64,000 nucleotides of DNA from Opitutaceae bacterium (GTDB lineage: Bacteria; Verrucomicrobiota; Verrucomicrobiia; Opitutales; Opitutaceae): NCBI GenBank assembly GCA_028688225.1, contig JAQTYQ010000014.1, positions 1 to 64,000 of the forward strand. Direction: 5' to 3'. Below the pieces are notes generated by a model that worked only from the letters and a program-made list of their open reading frames with translations, was not told the origin of the DNA and searched no databases. Positions 7,498 through 16,637 of the stretch are shown in pieces (the first letter of the stretch is position 1; every line of letters starts with the position of its first letter). A program made the position numbers and the translations under genes.

Positions 7498-9243
7498 TTA
7501 AGGCGCGACCGACAGGACCAGGGCCGACGGATGCTCGTGATCGTGATAGATCACATTGGTGGCCTTGATCGCCCGCGGGTCCGGGCTCGCGATGTCGGCG
7601 CCGGTGTTCAGGTTGCGGTCGAACCGCGGGAAATTGCTGCTCGAAACCTCCACGCGCAGCTTGTGTCCCGCCAGGAACACATTGGCCGTGGATCCAAGGT
7701 CGACGGTCACCCGATAAATCTCGCCCGGCTGCATCAGCTCGGCCTGCTCGCGGGATGTCCGGTAGCGGGCCCGCAGGATGCCTTCGGAAAGGTTGCGCGC
7801 ATAGCCGTCGGGGGCGACATCGATCAATTTGCCCGTGAAATCCGTGTCCACCGCCGAGGAGCTCACGTAGAGTTCCAGTGCGACCGGACCGATCACCTCC
7901 GTGTCCTGGGCGAAGGCGGGGGTCGAGTACACCAGCACATCCGGGCGCGCCTCCACGGTCCGCTGGTCGTAGGGGCCGGGGGTCGAATTGGCGCCGCCAA
8001 AAGACGGCCCGCCGTGGGTCGGAACCGGATCGGCCGGATCGTAGACATACTGGTCCGCCGGCTCAGTGGCGGGAGGGGTTGTGCTCAGCGCGCCGTCGCC
8101 CGTGAGCGCATTGGCCTTCCCCCCGGAGTGTAGAAAATAGCGGGTGACCTTCGCGTTTGCCGGCGGCCAGTCCTCCAGGTCGCGCCAGACGTTCCGGCCC
8201 ATGAGGAAAACCCGTACGGGCTTCTCGCCGGCCATGCCGTTGTCAATGCCCTTCATCTGGTAGTCGTACCACCGCAGGGCCAGCTCCCCCAGGTCCACCA
8301 CGACGCTCTTGCCGAAATCGATGTCGCCGATCTTCGGTCCCGCGCCCGCATGGCCGCCGACCATCATCACCAGGCGCTGGCCCTTGCGCGCGGCCTCGCT
8401 GCCGCCGTGGTTCCTGATGCCCAGGTAGCTCCGGATCGCGCCTTCTTCAAACATATCGTACCAGCCGCCAACGTGCAGGATCGGAACCTGGATCTGATTG
8501 AAGTGCTCCTCGATCACCCAGCGCTTCCAATAGTCGTCATAATCGGGGTGCTTGAGCCAATCATAGTAATAAGGGGCCACATCGGCGGCCGCCCCCTCCA
8601 AGATTGGGTAGTCAATCAGCGGACGCTTCGTGTCCCAATTGGCGGGCGGGGTTCCCTTGCCCCCGCGCTTCTCGATGGTATTGAACGCCAGCGCGGTGGA
8701 CCAAGCCTGGTTCAGCAGCTGCGAAAAGGCGCCGCCCTGGTAGACCCATTGCTCGTGACAGTTGGAGGCGATCGCCACGGGCATGATGCAGACGAGGTGG
8801 GGCGGGTTGGCCATGGCCGCCATCAGCTGCGTGCCGCCGGGGTAGGAGAAGCCAAACATTCCGACCTTGCCGTTGGCGTAAGGCAGCGCGGCGGCCCATT
8901 CGACACTATCATAACCGTCGTCGGCTTCGTGCTTCAGCGGATACCACTCCCCGTCCGAGGCGACGCGGCCGCGGACGTCCTGGACAATAAAAACATAGCC
9001 TTGGGCCGCCGCCCTCTTGCCGAAAGTCTCGATCCCTTTGTCGTAGGGGGTCCGCTCGAGTATGACCGGGTATTTGCCGTCGGCCTTGGGGCGATAAACG
9101 TCGGCGCGCAGGGTGACGCCATCGCGGGTCGTCATCGCCACGTTCTTCTCGATGATGATGTCATCGGCGCATCCGGTTAACGCCCCCGCCAAGAGGCAGA
9201 GGGCAGCCAGGGACAGTTTGCCAGGCATGTGATTTCGCAGCAT
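7498..9243 (-). CDS. Secreted CocE/NonD-family hydrolase, lipoprotein
   Basis: A 581-aa protein with a lipoprotein signal (CLLAGALTGC, lipidated Cys about residue 25), an alpha/beta-hydrolase domain, and a C-terminal jelly-roll domain. Family marks are TRDGVTLRADVYRP, ERTPYDK, VQDVRGR, the nucleophile elbow GFSYPGG (Ser), and a late GGHAG for the His. This is the X-Pro dipeptidyl-peptidase/cocaine-esterase family, which cleaves esters or acyl-peptide bonds; substrate unknown. The ATG chosen has AAAGGAAA about 9 nt upstream. It is a single gene, with repeats between it and galM. Confidence 0.85.
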   Translation of the reverse strand: MLRNHMPGKLSLAALCLLAGALTGCADDIIIEKNVAMTTRDGVTLRADVYRPKADGKYPVILERTPYDKGIETFGKRAAAQGYVFIVQDVRGRVASDGEWYPLKHEADDGYDSVEWAAALPYANGKVGMFGFSYPGGTQLMAAMANPPHLVCIMPVAIASNCHEQWVYQGGAFSQLLNQAWSTALAFNTIEKRGGKGTPPANWDTKRPLIDYPILEGAAADVAPYYYDWLKHPDYDDYWKRWVIEEHFNQIQVPILHVGGWYDMFEEGAIRSYLGIRNHGGSEAARKGQRLVMMVGGHAGAGPKIGDIDFGKSVVVDLGELALRWYDYQMKGIDNGMAGEKPVRVFLMGRNVWRDLEDWPPANAKVTRYFLHSGGKANALTGDGALSTTPPATEPADQYVYDPADPVPTHGGPSFGGANSTPGPYDQRTVEARPDVLVYSTPAFAQDTEVIGPVALELYVSSSAVDTDFTGKLIDVAPDGYARNLSEGILRARYRTSREQAELMQPGEIYRVTVDLGSTANVFLAGHKLRVEVSSSNFPRFDRNLNTGADIASPDPRAIKATNVIYHDHEHPSALVLSVAP

Positions 9244-9555
9244 GTGATTACTTTCCTTTGGGGTCAGGGAATGGCTCCAAGCGGGCGACGTTGGGCAACC
9301 CGCAGACGGTTGGCGATGATCGCGTGTTCCCTCGCCGGGTTGTCAATGCTGTTTCCGTTCTCAGCAGATTACCCTGAACAGTGGCTCAGCCAAACTCATG
9401 CTCTGCGGCCAGCAGAGTAGGAGCGTTCTGCTGGCCAGCAGAATGCTCGCGAACGCAGGGGATGAATCGCCTGCAAGCAGGCTGTCTCTTACAGCTCTCA
9501 CTAAACGGTCGGAGCGGTTTCGAGGGAAAATATGGTTTGTTTGCATGATTCCGAC
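9244..9555. other. Intergenic stretch with three hairpin repeats
   Basis: No gene is visible. It holds CTCTGCGGCCAGCAGAG (9401-9417), the perfect palindrome TTCTGCTGGCCAGCAGAA (9426-9443), and TCGCCTGCAAGCAGGCT (9467-9483). GTAGGAGC at 9418 and the last unit belong to the same repeat family as the inverted pair after frr. Confidence 0.6.
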
Positions 9556-10632
9556 TCAGCGCGTGAAGCGGCAGACCATCGTGTGGCGGTAGACTTCACC
9601 CGGCCGCAGCACGGCGCTGGGAAAGCCGGGATGATTGGGCGCGTCCGGGAAGTTCTCGGTTTCGAGGCAGAGGCCGGCGTGCGGCCCATACTTCACCCTC
9701 CCCTTCCCGCTGTCGTCGAGGTGATTGCCGCCATAAAACTGCACGCCCGGTTGGTCGGTCAGCACTTCCATGGTCCGGCCGCCGGCGGGATCCTGCAACA
9801 CGGCGGCGAGACGCACGCCCGGGCCGTCGCGCAACACCCAGCAATGGTCATAGCCGTTTCCCAGCTTGAGCGCCTCGAAGTCGGCGCCGAGCCGGGCACG
9901 AACCGGCGTGAGGACGCGGAAATCCATGGGCGTGCCGGCCACCGGCTCCTTCCGGCCGAGGGGAATCAGGCCCTGATCGGTGGGAAGATACTCATCGGCG
10001 GCGATCATGAGCCGATGATCACCGGTGCTCCGGGCGGGATCACCGGTGAGGTTCCAATAGACATGACTCACGAGGTTGACGATGGTGGGCTGGTCGGTGA
10101 CGGCCTCGGCCGCCCAGATCAGTTCGTTGGCGTCCGTCAGCCAATAGGTGGCCTTGGCCTGCAGGGTGCCGGGATAGCCTTCCTCGCCGTCCCGACTGGT
10201 GTAGGCCAGCTCCACGCCGCGGGCACCGGCCCGGCGGACGGCCCGGCCCCGCCAAAGCGCCTTGTCGAAACCACGGACGCCGCCGTGAATGTGGCAGCGA
10301 ACCCCCGCGCTCTCGCTGTTCAAGGCGAGCGTGTATTCCCGGCCGTCGAGCGTGAACTTCCCCCGGGCAATGCGGTTGGCGAAGCGGCCCACCGTGACGC
10401 CAAGGCAGGCGCTGTTCCGGAGCCAGCCCTCCAGCGTGTCGTAACCGAGGGTGACATCCGCCTTGACGCCCTGGCGGTCGGGCACCTCGAGACTGACCAG
10501 GGTCGCACCGTACTCGGTGATCCGGGCGACCAGACCCTGCGCATTGGCGAGGGTGAAGATTTTGACTTCACGGCCATCGGCCATTTTTCCATAGACGGCG
10601 GTTTCAAGATCGGAGGCGATCGGTCGGTGCAT
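9556..10632 (-). CDS. galM: Galactose mutarotase (aldose 1-epimerase)
   Basis: A 358-aa enzyme that interconverts alpha and beta anomers of aldoses. Recognisable segments are GRFANRIARG, CHIHGG, NLVSHVYWNL (catalytic His), NGYDHCWVL, and ETENFPDAPNH (catalytic Glu) near the C-terminus. No signal peptide, so cytoplasmic. It is leftward and transcribed alone; the upstream side carries a divergent pyrH start behind a 52-bp inverted repeat. Function is confident; physiological sugar not determined. Confidence 0.93.
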   Translation of the reverse strand: MHRPIASDLETAVYGKMADGREVKIFTLANAQGLVARITEYGATLVSLEVPDRQGVKADVTLGYDTLEGWLRNSACLGVTVGRFANRIARGKFTLDGREYTLALNSESAGVRCHIHGGVRGFDKALWRGRAVRRAGARGVELAYTSRDGEEGYPGTLQAKATYWLTDANELIWAAEAVTDQPTIVNLVSHVYWNLTGDPARSTGDHRLMIAADEYLPTDQGLIPLGRKEPVAGTPMDFRVLTPVRARLGADFEALKLGNGYDHCWVLRDGPGVRLAAVLQDPAGGRTMEVLTDQPGVQFYGGNHLDDSGKGRVKYGPHAGLCLETENFPDAPNHPGFPSAVLRPGEVYRHTMVCRFTR

Positions 10633-10747
10633 GCGCGAAGAACAAGCAACAAACCGCGGCCGACCCTCGGGGTCGAGCAGGTTCTCGCGTCCCTGATCCT
10701 TACGATGCGGCGGGAAGTATGCATCGAAGGTGATGCATCGCCCTCGC

Positions 10748-10799
10748 TGTAGCCGGCCTCGGCGAGGCCGGACTTCCGGGGTCGGCGACCCCGGCTACA
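10748..10799. repeat. Double-hairpin palindromic repeat (TGTAG...CTACA)
   Basis: Two hairpins with the same GGC loop, CCGGCCTC-GGC-GAGGCCGG and CCGGGGTC-GGC-GACCCCGG, are separated by 4 nt and framed by TGTAG/CTACA. The whole unit is an inverted pair of REP-like elements between the divergent galM and pyrH genes. Confidence 0.65.
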
Positions 10800-10908
10800 A
10801 CCAACGCCAGCGCAAATCGTCGTAAGGATTCAGGCGCCGCCCCGCCGCGGCGCGCCGCGGCATCTCCGCCATTGACGCAGAATTCGCCCGGCCATTACAT
10901 CCTGCTTC

Positions 10909-11649
10909 ATGCAGGAACCGCCCGCCGGCCCGCCGGCCATCAAATATAAACGCATCGTGTTGAAGCTGAGCGGCGAGGTGATCCGCGGCGGCAAATCGGG
11001 CGATCCCATCGATGCCGCCACGCTGGAGAAAATCTGCGCGCAGGTGAAGGAGGTGCATGAACTGGGCGTGCAGATCGGGCTGGTGATTGGCGGCGGCAAC
11101 ATCTTTCGCGGCCTCCCCGGCGAGCAACGCGGCGTCGACCGCACCACCGGCGACTACATGGGCATGCTGGCCACGGTCATCAACGGGCTCGCCCTCATGG
11201 ACTGCCTCGAAAAGATGGGCGTCACGGTGCGCGTGCAAAGCGCCATCCCGATGAACGAGATCGCCGAGCCGTTCATCCTCCGCCGCGCCATCCGCCACCT
11301 TGAGAAGCGTCGCGTCGTCGTCTTTGTCGCCGGCACCGGCAACCCGTATTTCTCCACCGACACCACCGCCGCGCTCCGCGCCAGCGAGATGCACGCCGAT
11401 ATCATCATGAAGGCCACCAAGGTGGACGGCATCTACGACAAGGATCCCAAGAATCATGCCGACGCGGTGAAATACGACCAGATCACCTTTATCGACGCGC
11501 TCCGCCAGCGGCTCAACGTCATGGACTCGACCGCCTTCTCCCTCTGCCTCGACAACAACGTGCCCATTCTCGTGTTCAACCTGGCCGACCCGCACATCAT
11601 CAAGCGGGCCGTGCTGGGCGAGAAGGTCGGCACGCTGGTCCGGGGCTGA
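10909..11649 (+). CDS. pyrH: UMP kinase
   Basis: A 246-aa amino-acid-kinase-fold enzyme phosphorylating UMP to UDP with ATP. Motifs: LKLSGEVI at the start, [40 protein letters not shown], and [13 protein letters not shown]. Length is normal with a short Pro/Ala N-terminal extension. It is followed after 87 nt by frr, the usual partner in the rpsB-tsf-pyrH-frr order, though rpsB and tsf are absent here. Confidence 0.96.
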   Translation: MQEPPAGPPAIKYKRIVLKLSGEVIRGGKSGDPIDAATLEKICAQVKEVHELGVQIGLVIGGGNIFRGLPGEQRGVDRTTGDYMGMLATVINGLALMDCLEKMGVTVRVQSAIPMNEIAEPFILRRAIRHLEKRRVVVFVAGTGNPYFSTDTTAALRASEMHADIIMKATKVDGIYDKDPKNHADAVKYDQITFIDALRQRLNVMDSTAFSLCLDNNVPILVFNLADPHIIKRAVLGEKVGTLVRG

Positions 11650-11736
11650 CGGATCCGCGGCCGATCCCCGGTCCGCCGCTCCCGGCTTTTGCCCTGAACC
11701 CTGAAACCAGAACCCTGAACCGAATTCCGTCCTCCC

Positions 11737-12294
11737 ATGAATCATCCGATTCTTACCGACCTGCAGGGCCGGATGAAAAAGGCCCTTGATCACACGCTCC
11801 ATGAGTTCGGTGCCATCCGCACCGGCAAAGCCTCCCCCTCGATGGTCGAAGGCGTCACGGTGGAAGCCTACGGCACCAGCATGCGCCTGAAGGATTGCGC
11901 CGCCATCACCACGCCCGATCCGCGCCTCATCCAGATCACCCCGTGGGACAAGTCGATCATCCGCAACGTCGAGAAGGCGCTGCAAACCGCCAACCTCGGC
12001 ATCAATCCCATCGTCGACGGCGGGATCATCCGCATGCCGCTGCCCGAGCTGAGCCGCGAGCGCCGGCAGGAATTCGTCAAGCTCGCCCACAAGCTGGCCG
12101 AGGAGGGCCACGTGTCCCTGCGCAACAGCCGCCGCGACGCGATGGAAGCCGCCAAGAAGCAGCAGAAGGAGGGCAAGCTTTCCGAGGACGACGCCAAGCG
12201 GATCGAGAAGGAAATCCAGGTGACCACCGATCATTTCATCAAGGACATCGACACCCATCTCGCCGCCAAGGAAAAGGAGCTGACGACGATGTGA
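11737..12294 (+). CDS. frr: Ribosome recycling factor
   Basis: A 185-aa two-domain protein that, with EF-G, splits the post-termination ribosome. Signature regions: the N-terminal helix (MKKALDHTLHEFGAIRTGKASPSMVEGV), YGTSMRLKDCAAITTPD, ITPWDKSIIRNVEKA, LGINPIVDGGIIRMPLPELS. The RTGKASP triplet region is conserved. Length matches the family. Cytoplasmic and essential. It lies between pyrH and proB in one direction. Confidence 0.97.
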   Translation: MNHPILTDLQGRMKKALDHTLHEFGAIRTGKASPSMVEGVTVEAYGTSMRLKDCAAITTPDPRLIQITPWDKSIIRNVEKALQTANLGINPIVDGGIIRMPLPELSRERRQEFVKLAHKLAEEGHVSLRNSRRDAMEAAKKQQKEGKLSEDDAKRIEKEIQVTTDHFIKDIDTHLAAKEKELTTM

Positions 12295-12312
12295 GGGGCC
12301 GGCCTTTTCCCG

Positions 12313-12379
12313 GTAGGAGCCTGCTTGCAGGCGACCCTACCGGTGAGCGTTCACGCATCGCCTGCAAGCAGGCTCCTAC
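12313..12379. repeat. 22-bp perfect inverted repeat (GTAGGAGCCTGCTTGCAGG family)
   Basis: GTAGGAGCCTGCTTGCAGGC plus GA is repeated as its exact reverse complement 23 bp later; each arm also holds the smaller palindrome GCCTGCTTGCAGGC. This is a BIME-like pair. It ends only 15 bp before the proposed proB start, so it may affect that start or the mRNA. Partial copies lie near 9418 and 9467. Confidence 0.7.
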
Positions 12380-12394
12380 GTTCGAAGATCGTTC

Positions 12395-13549
12395 GTGCAA
12401 CAGGGCATCTCCAGCTTACCGCCTGCCGCTGCGACGACGCGCCTCAAGCGCGTCGTCGTGAAACTGGGCACTGGCGTGCTCACCTCCGGCGTCGGGCAGC
12501 TCAACGAGCAGCGGATCGCCGCCATCTGCGCCCAGGTCTCCGGCCTGCGCCAGCAGGGCACCGAGGTCATTGTGGTGTCGTCCGGCGCGGTCGGCCTGGG
12601 CATGGGCCGGCTCGGGCTGGCGAAGCGTCCGCGGGACCTGGCAAAAAAGCAGGCCTGCGCCGCCATCGGCCAGAGCCTGCTCATGCAGACGTGGCAGCGC
12701 GGTTTCGACCCGCACCGCCTGACGGTCGCCCAGGTGCTGCTGACCCATGACGACCTCCGCCTGCGCAGCCGCTACCTCGCCGTCAAGGCCACGCTCGGGC
12801 AGCTGCTCGCCGCCGGGGTCGTGCCGGTGATCAACGAGAACGACACCGTCAGCGCCGCCGAGATCAAGTTCGGCGACAACGACACGCTCTCGGCGATGGT
12901 GGCGAGTCTCGCCCAGGCGCAGTATCTCGTCATCCTTTCCCAGGCGCCCGGCCTGATCGACCTCAAGGGCACCGGCCAGGTGGTGCCGGTGGTGGAAAAA
13001 ATCACGCCCGAGATCGAGGCCATGGCCGGCGGCACGAAGAGCGAGACGGCGGTCGGCGGCATGGCCAGCAAGGTGGCGGCCGCCAAGCTCGCCACCAAGT
13101 CCGGCTGCGGCGTCTTCATCGCCAGCGGCGCCGAGCCCGATGTGCTGCCCCGGCTTTTCCGCGGGGACGCCCCCGGCACCTTCTTCGTGCCGAGCGGCCT
13201 GCCGATGGAGGCCCGGAAACGCTGGCTTGCCTATTTCCAGCGGCCGCTCGGCACCATCGTGGTCAACACCGGCGCCGCCCGGGCCCTGCGCGAGGGGGGC
13301 AAAAGCCTGCTCGCGGCCGGCGTGGTCTGCGCCCAGGGCGTGTTCGCCGCGGGCGACGTGGTCAATCTGGCGCTGGAGGATGGAACCGCGACGCCCTCGT
13401 CGCGCGCTCCTTTTGCCCGCGGCCTGACTGCCTACGCCAGCGACGATATTCCCGCTCTCGCTGGCAAACAAAGCGCCGAACTCCGCACGCTCCACCCCGG
13501 CCGCAAGCACCTCGAGGTCGTCCACCGCGACAACCTCGTGCTGCTGTGA
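12395..13549 (+). CDS. proB: Glutamate 5-kinase
   Basis: A 384-aa enzyme for the first step of proline synthesis (glutamate to glutamyl-5-phosphate). The kinase domain shows VVVKLGTGVLT, VSSGAVGLGMGRLG, INENDTVS, FGDNDTLSAMVA and GGMASKVAAAKLA; a PUA domain follows from about residue 285 (GTIVVNTGAARAL...). The visible start is a GTG without a clear Shine-Dalgarno, directly after an inverted repeat, so the true start is uncertain. In the PUA domain, LEDG and FARGLTAY are separated by an extra TATPSSRAP encoded by a copy of a palindromic intergenic repeat. No proA nearby. Confidence 0.93.
   Translation: MQQGISSLPPAAATTRLKRVVVKLGTGVLTSGVGQLNEQRIAAICAQVSGLRQQGTEVIVVSSGAVGLGMGRLGLAKRPRDLAKKQACAAIGQSLLMQTWQRGFDPHRLTVAQVLLTHDDLRLRSRYLAVKATLGQLLAAGVVPVINENDTVSAAEIKFGDNDTLSAMVASLAQAQYLVILSQAPGLIDLKGTGQVVPVVEKITPEIEAMAGGTKSETAVGGMASKVAAAKLATKSGCGVFIASGAEPDVLPRLFRGDAPGTFFVPSGLPMEARKRWLAYFQRPLGTIVVNTGAARALREGGKSLLAAGVVCAQGVFAAGDVVNLALEDGTATPSSRAPFARGLTAYASDDIPALAGKQSAELRTLHPGRKHLEVVHRDNLVLL
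13381..13410. repeat. Palindromic repeat copy inside proB
   Basis: CGCGACGCCCTCGTCGCG is identical over 18 nt to a unit in the intergenic pair near 2.8 kb, and 26 of 30 positions match across the full unit. It is in frame and encodes the extra loop in the ProB PUA domain. Confidence 0.65.
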
Positions 13550-13594
13550 ATCCGCGGTGCGGATTCATTAAGGTTTTTTGCGCAGCAAAAACCT
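13549..13594. terminator. Bidirectional terminator between proB and the AbiEii-type gene
   Basis: Two hairpins follow the proB stop: AATCCGC-GGT-GCGGATT, then AGGTTTTTTGC and GCAAAAACCT around a short loop, giving T-runs on both strands. The flanking genes converge, which suits a two-way terminator. Confidence 0.6.
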
Positions 13595-14258
13595 ACCCGC
13601 TGCCGATCGGGCTCTTTGTCCCGGTGAAGGGTGGCACCTCACGCACGCGGCTCACGGCGGTCTCCAGATCGCGCTTCACGTCGTCCGGCAACGTGGCGAG
13701 GTCGCCGCCTTTGAAGTAGGTCAACGTCTTGAGCACGATCATCGCGTTGGTCGCGAGCGGATGCAGTGCCTCCAGATGGCTTAACCCGTCGGCCAGGCTG
13801 AGGCCGGCGCGGAGCAGGGCGCACACATCCAGGTAATCCTTCGCCTCCACGCGCTCATGGATCACGGCCAGCTTGAGCGCCAATAGATCGGCCGCCGAGG
13901 CGATCTTCAGGCCGTTGTCTGTACATTGATCCGGCGGTTGCACCTGGCCAAACCCGATCGTGCCAAAGAAGGACAGCTTCACCGTGCCCTCCGCGCCGGA
14001 AATCTCGACACTCAGAGTATTATCCTCGCGCTGCAGAATGCGCGGTTCCGGTTTTCGCAGCCACGGTACCTGTCTCAGCAAGGCTTCGGGTTTCAGCGCC
14101 TCGGCGCTGAAAAAATCGAAATCCTCGGACGCGCGATGCCCGCAGCGCAAGGCCACCGCCGTCCCGCCGTAGAGCACGAAGGGCCCCGGCAGATCAACCA
14201 ATCTCGGCCACAGGGCGCGTTGCGCGGGCGGCAGCACGTCTAATCTCGGGTGAAACAT
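13593..14258 (-). CDS. AbiEii/AbiGii-type nucleotidyltransferase (toxin-like)
   Basis: A 221-aa nucleotidyltransferase-fold protein. FVLYGGTAVALRCGHRASEDFDFFS carries the GG-T-A-x-G-R-x-S-x-D-F-D pattern of AbiEii-like proteins, and LLALKLAVIHERVEAKDYLDV matches their conserved C-terminal helix with K and KD. The ATG at MFHPRLD is preferred over a longer reading because upstream codons look non-coding. It overlaps the 113-aa upstream gene by 65 nt in another frame. AbiEii proteins act as toxins in type IV toxin-antitoxin/phage-abortive systems; whether this one is toxic is inference. Confidence 0.72.
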   Translation of the reverse strand: MFHPRLDVLPPAQRALWPRLVDLPGPFVLYGGTAVALRCGHRASEDFDFFSAEALKPEALLRQVPWLRKPEPRILQREDNTLSVEISGAEGTVKLSFFGTIGFGQVQPPDQCTDNGLKIASAADLLALKLAVIHERVEAKDYLDVCALLRAGLSLADGLSHLEALHPLATNAMIVLKTLTYFKGGDLATLPDDVKRDLETAVSRVREVPPFTGTKSPIGSG

Positions 14259-14535
14259 AAGGGGAATCGGGGACGATGCGCCGGGGAAGGGGCGGCGTTG
14301 GCCGGATGCCGAAAACGACATGCCAGTAATTCCAGGAGCGCTCGGTAAAGTTGCCCGGTTCGGCGGTGGCCAGCGCCTCGCGCATGACCTGTTCGCCATG
14401 GTGCTGCCGCACCCAGGCGACCATCGCGGGCGTGCCCATGTTCATCACCCGCCGTACGAGATAGTGAAAGTCCACCTGCTCCGGCGGCTTCCACCAGACC
14501 AGCGAGCGGGCGATGGCTTTTAGCTCCTCATCCAC
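14194..14535 (-). CDS. Small hypothetical partner of the AbiEii-type nucleotidyltransferase
   Basis: A 113-aa soluble protein with a Trp-rich opening (ARSLVWWKPPEQVDFHYLVRRVMNMG) and a conserved-looking centre (FTERSWNYWHVVFGI). I do not recognise a named domain. Its overlap with the nucleotidyltransferase gene and its size make it the candidate antitoxin of the pair. From memory, similar 110-aa proteins often precede AbiEii-like genes; this needs a search. The start is the only ATG in the clean part of the frame. Confidence 0.6.
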   Translation of the reverse strand: MDEELKAIARSLVWWKPPEQVDFHYLVRRVMNMGTPAMVAWVRQHHGEQVMREALATAEPGNFTERSWNYWHVVFGIRPTPPLPRRIVPDSPYVSPEIRRAAARATRPVAEIG

Positions 14536-14630
14536 GCCTTCAGTCTAGCCGGATGCCCCGACGAGTAAACCCGTTTTCTTTTGTCTTTCCCCGGCCTGCT
14601 CCTGTCTCCTGACTCCTGTCTCCTTTCCCG

Positions 14631-16637
14631 ATGGATTTTGTCCTCAAACCCGAGCCTGGCGCGCCGCTGGCGATTCCGCCCATTGATTTTCGCAAGGAGC
14701 TCAACGAGGAGCAGTACGCCGCCGTCACCGCACCAGATGGACCGCTGCTCGTGCTGGCTGGTGCCGGTTCGGGCAAGACTCGCACCCTCACCTACCGTGT
14801 CGCCCACCTCCTGACCCAGGGCGTGCGCCCGGGCGGGATCCTGCTCCTCACCTTCACCAACAAGGCCGCGCGGGAGATGCTCCACCGCGTGCAGGACCTG
14901 ACCGGCGTCGAGGCGCACCGGTTCTGGGGCGGCACCTTCCACCATATCGGCCACAAGCTCCTGCGCACCCATGGCGAGGCCGTCGGCCTGTCGCGCTCGT
15001 TCACGATCCTTGACGCCGAGGAGGCCGAGAGCCTGCTGCGGGATGCGGTCGAGGCCAAGGACAAGGCCTTTTTCAAGGACAAGACCCACCCGCGTCCCGG
15101 CCCGTTGTTCGAGATCATCAGCTTTGCGCGCAACACGCAGCGCCCGCTGGGTGAGACCATCACGCACTTTTATCCGCAGCATGAAGCCGTGGCCGACCTG
15201 ATTGGCGGCTTCGCCGCGGCTTACCGCGAACGCAAGCGCAAACAAAACGTCGTCGATTACGACGACCTGCTCGAGTCCTGGCTCGAACTGCTCCGGACCG
15301 CACCGGAGGTGGCGGCCTGGCTCCAGCAGCGTTTCCGCCACACGCTGGTCGACGAGTACCAGGACACCAACACGCTCCAGGCACAGATCGTCGACATCGT
15401 CGGCGCACATCATCGCATCATGGCCGTGGGCGACGACGCGCAGTGCATCTATTCGTGGCGCGGCGCCAACTTCGAGAACATCATGACGTTCCCGGAACGG
15501 CATCCCGGCACGCAGATCCACCGCATCGAGACCAACTACCGCTCGACGCCGTCGATCCTGGCGTTCGCCAACGGCGTGCTCGCCGCCCAGCCCAAGGGCC
15601 GTCACTTCGACAAGGAGCTGCGCCCGGCGCGCCCCGATCACGAGAAGCCATTCCTCGTGCAGGCGCTGGACACCCGCGAGCAGGCCATGTTCGTGGTGCA
15701 GCGCATCAAGGGCCTGGTCGACGAGGGCCGGCCGCTGGCCGACATTGCCGTGCTCTACCGTGCGCACTTCCAGGCGCTCGATCTCCAGCTCGAACTCTCG
15801 CGCCTCGGCGTCCCGTATGTAATCACGAGCGGCGTGCGCTTTTTCGAACAGGCGCACATCCGCGACCTCGTGGCGCTGCTGCGCTTCGTCTACAATCCGG
15901 CGGACACCATGGCCTGGCAGCGCATCGCCGTGCTGCTGCCCCGCGTCGGCGACAAGGGGGCGCAGAAGCTCCATGACGCTGCCCTCGCCCACGCCCGGGC
16001 CCACCAGCGCAACCTTGTGGATGCGCTCGCCTCCGACGACGTGAAGGCGCGGGTGCCGAAGGAATCCAAGGACGAGTGGCCGCGGCTGGTCGCCTCGCTG
16101 CAGGAGATCGCCGGCACGCTGCAGACCGAGAAGCCGTTCAAGACCGTCGAGGTCGCCATCGAAGGCTGGTACGGCGACTACCTCAAGGGCGCCTATGCCA
16201 ACTACGCCTCCCGCCTTGACGACCTGAAATCGCTCATCGGCTTCGCCGCGCGCTTCGACGAGATCCAGGATCTGCTCGCGCAGATCGCCCTGCTCAACTC
16301 CGAGACGAGCGACCGGCAGGTGGATCCCGATGCCGACGCGCTCCGCCTCACCACCGTCCACCAGGCCAAGGGTCTTGAATTCGGCGTGGTGTTCATCATC
16401 GGACTGGCCGAGGGTCTGTTCCCGCTGCGCCGGGCCATCGAGGCGGACGACCTCGACGAGGAACGCCGGCTGTTTTATGTGGCGGTCACGCGCGCCAAGG
16501 ACGAACTCTACCTCTGCTTTCCCAAAGTGAACGCCAAAGGCGGGCCGGCCACGCTGCTCTCGCCCAGCCGGTTTCTCGGGGAAGTGCCCGAGGAGCTCCA
16601 CCAGCCGCTGCGCCTCCGCCGCAGCTGGGGCTGGTGA
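14631..16637 (+). CDS. uvrD: UvrD/PcrA-type ATP-dependent 3'-5' DNA helicase
   Basis: A 668-aa superfamily 1A helicase. Motifs in order: Q-motif LNEEQYAAV, Walker A LAGAGSGKTRTL, Ia LLLTFTNKAAREM, II LVDEYQDTN, III VGDDAQCIYSWRGA, IV ETNYRST, V TTVHQAKGLEFGVVFI, VI RRLFYVAVTRAKDELYL. Four-domain layout without a nuclease domain. It is somewhat shorter than E. coli UvrD and ends without the usual C-terminal Tudor-like tail. Roles would be excision repair or removal of RecA or RNA polymerase. Transcribed alone, away from the AbiEii-type pair. Confidence 0.93.
   Translation: MDFVLKPEPGAPLAIPPIDFRKELNEEQYAAVTAPDGPLLVLAGAGSGKTRTLTYRVAHLLTQGVRPGGILLLTFTNKAAREMLHRVQDLTGVEAHRFWGGTFHHIGHKLLRTHGEAVGLSRSFTILDAEEAESLLRDAVEAKDKAFFKDKTHPRPGPLFEIISFARNTQRPLGETITHFYPQHEAVADLIGGFAAAYRERKRKQNVVDYDDLLESWLELLRTAPEVAAWLQQRFRHTLVDEYQDTNTLQAQIVDIVGAHHRIMAVGDDAQCIYSWRGANFENIMTFPERHPGTQIHRIETNYRSTPSILAFANGVLAAQPKGRHFDKELRPARPDHEKPFLVQALDTREQAMFVVQRIKGLVDEGRPLADIAVLYRAHFQALDLQLELSRLGVPYVITSGVRFFEQAHIRDLVALLRFVYNPADTMAWQRIAVLLPRVGDKGAQKLHDAALAHARAHQRNLVDALASDDVKARVPKESKDEWPRLVASLQEIAGTLQTEKPFKTVEVAIEGWYGDYLKGAYANYASRLDDLKSLIGFAARFDEIQDLLAQIALLNSETSDRQVDPDADALRLTTVHQAKGLEFGVVFIIGLAEGLFPLRRAIEADDLDEERRLFYVAVTRAKDELYLCFPKVNAKGGPATLLSPSRFLGEVPEELHQPLRLRRSWGW

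Noticed and set aside
14520-16601. A 693-codon leftward open frame opposite the helicase
   Set aside because: The helicase has all SF1 motifs on the plus strand; the other frame has none.
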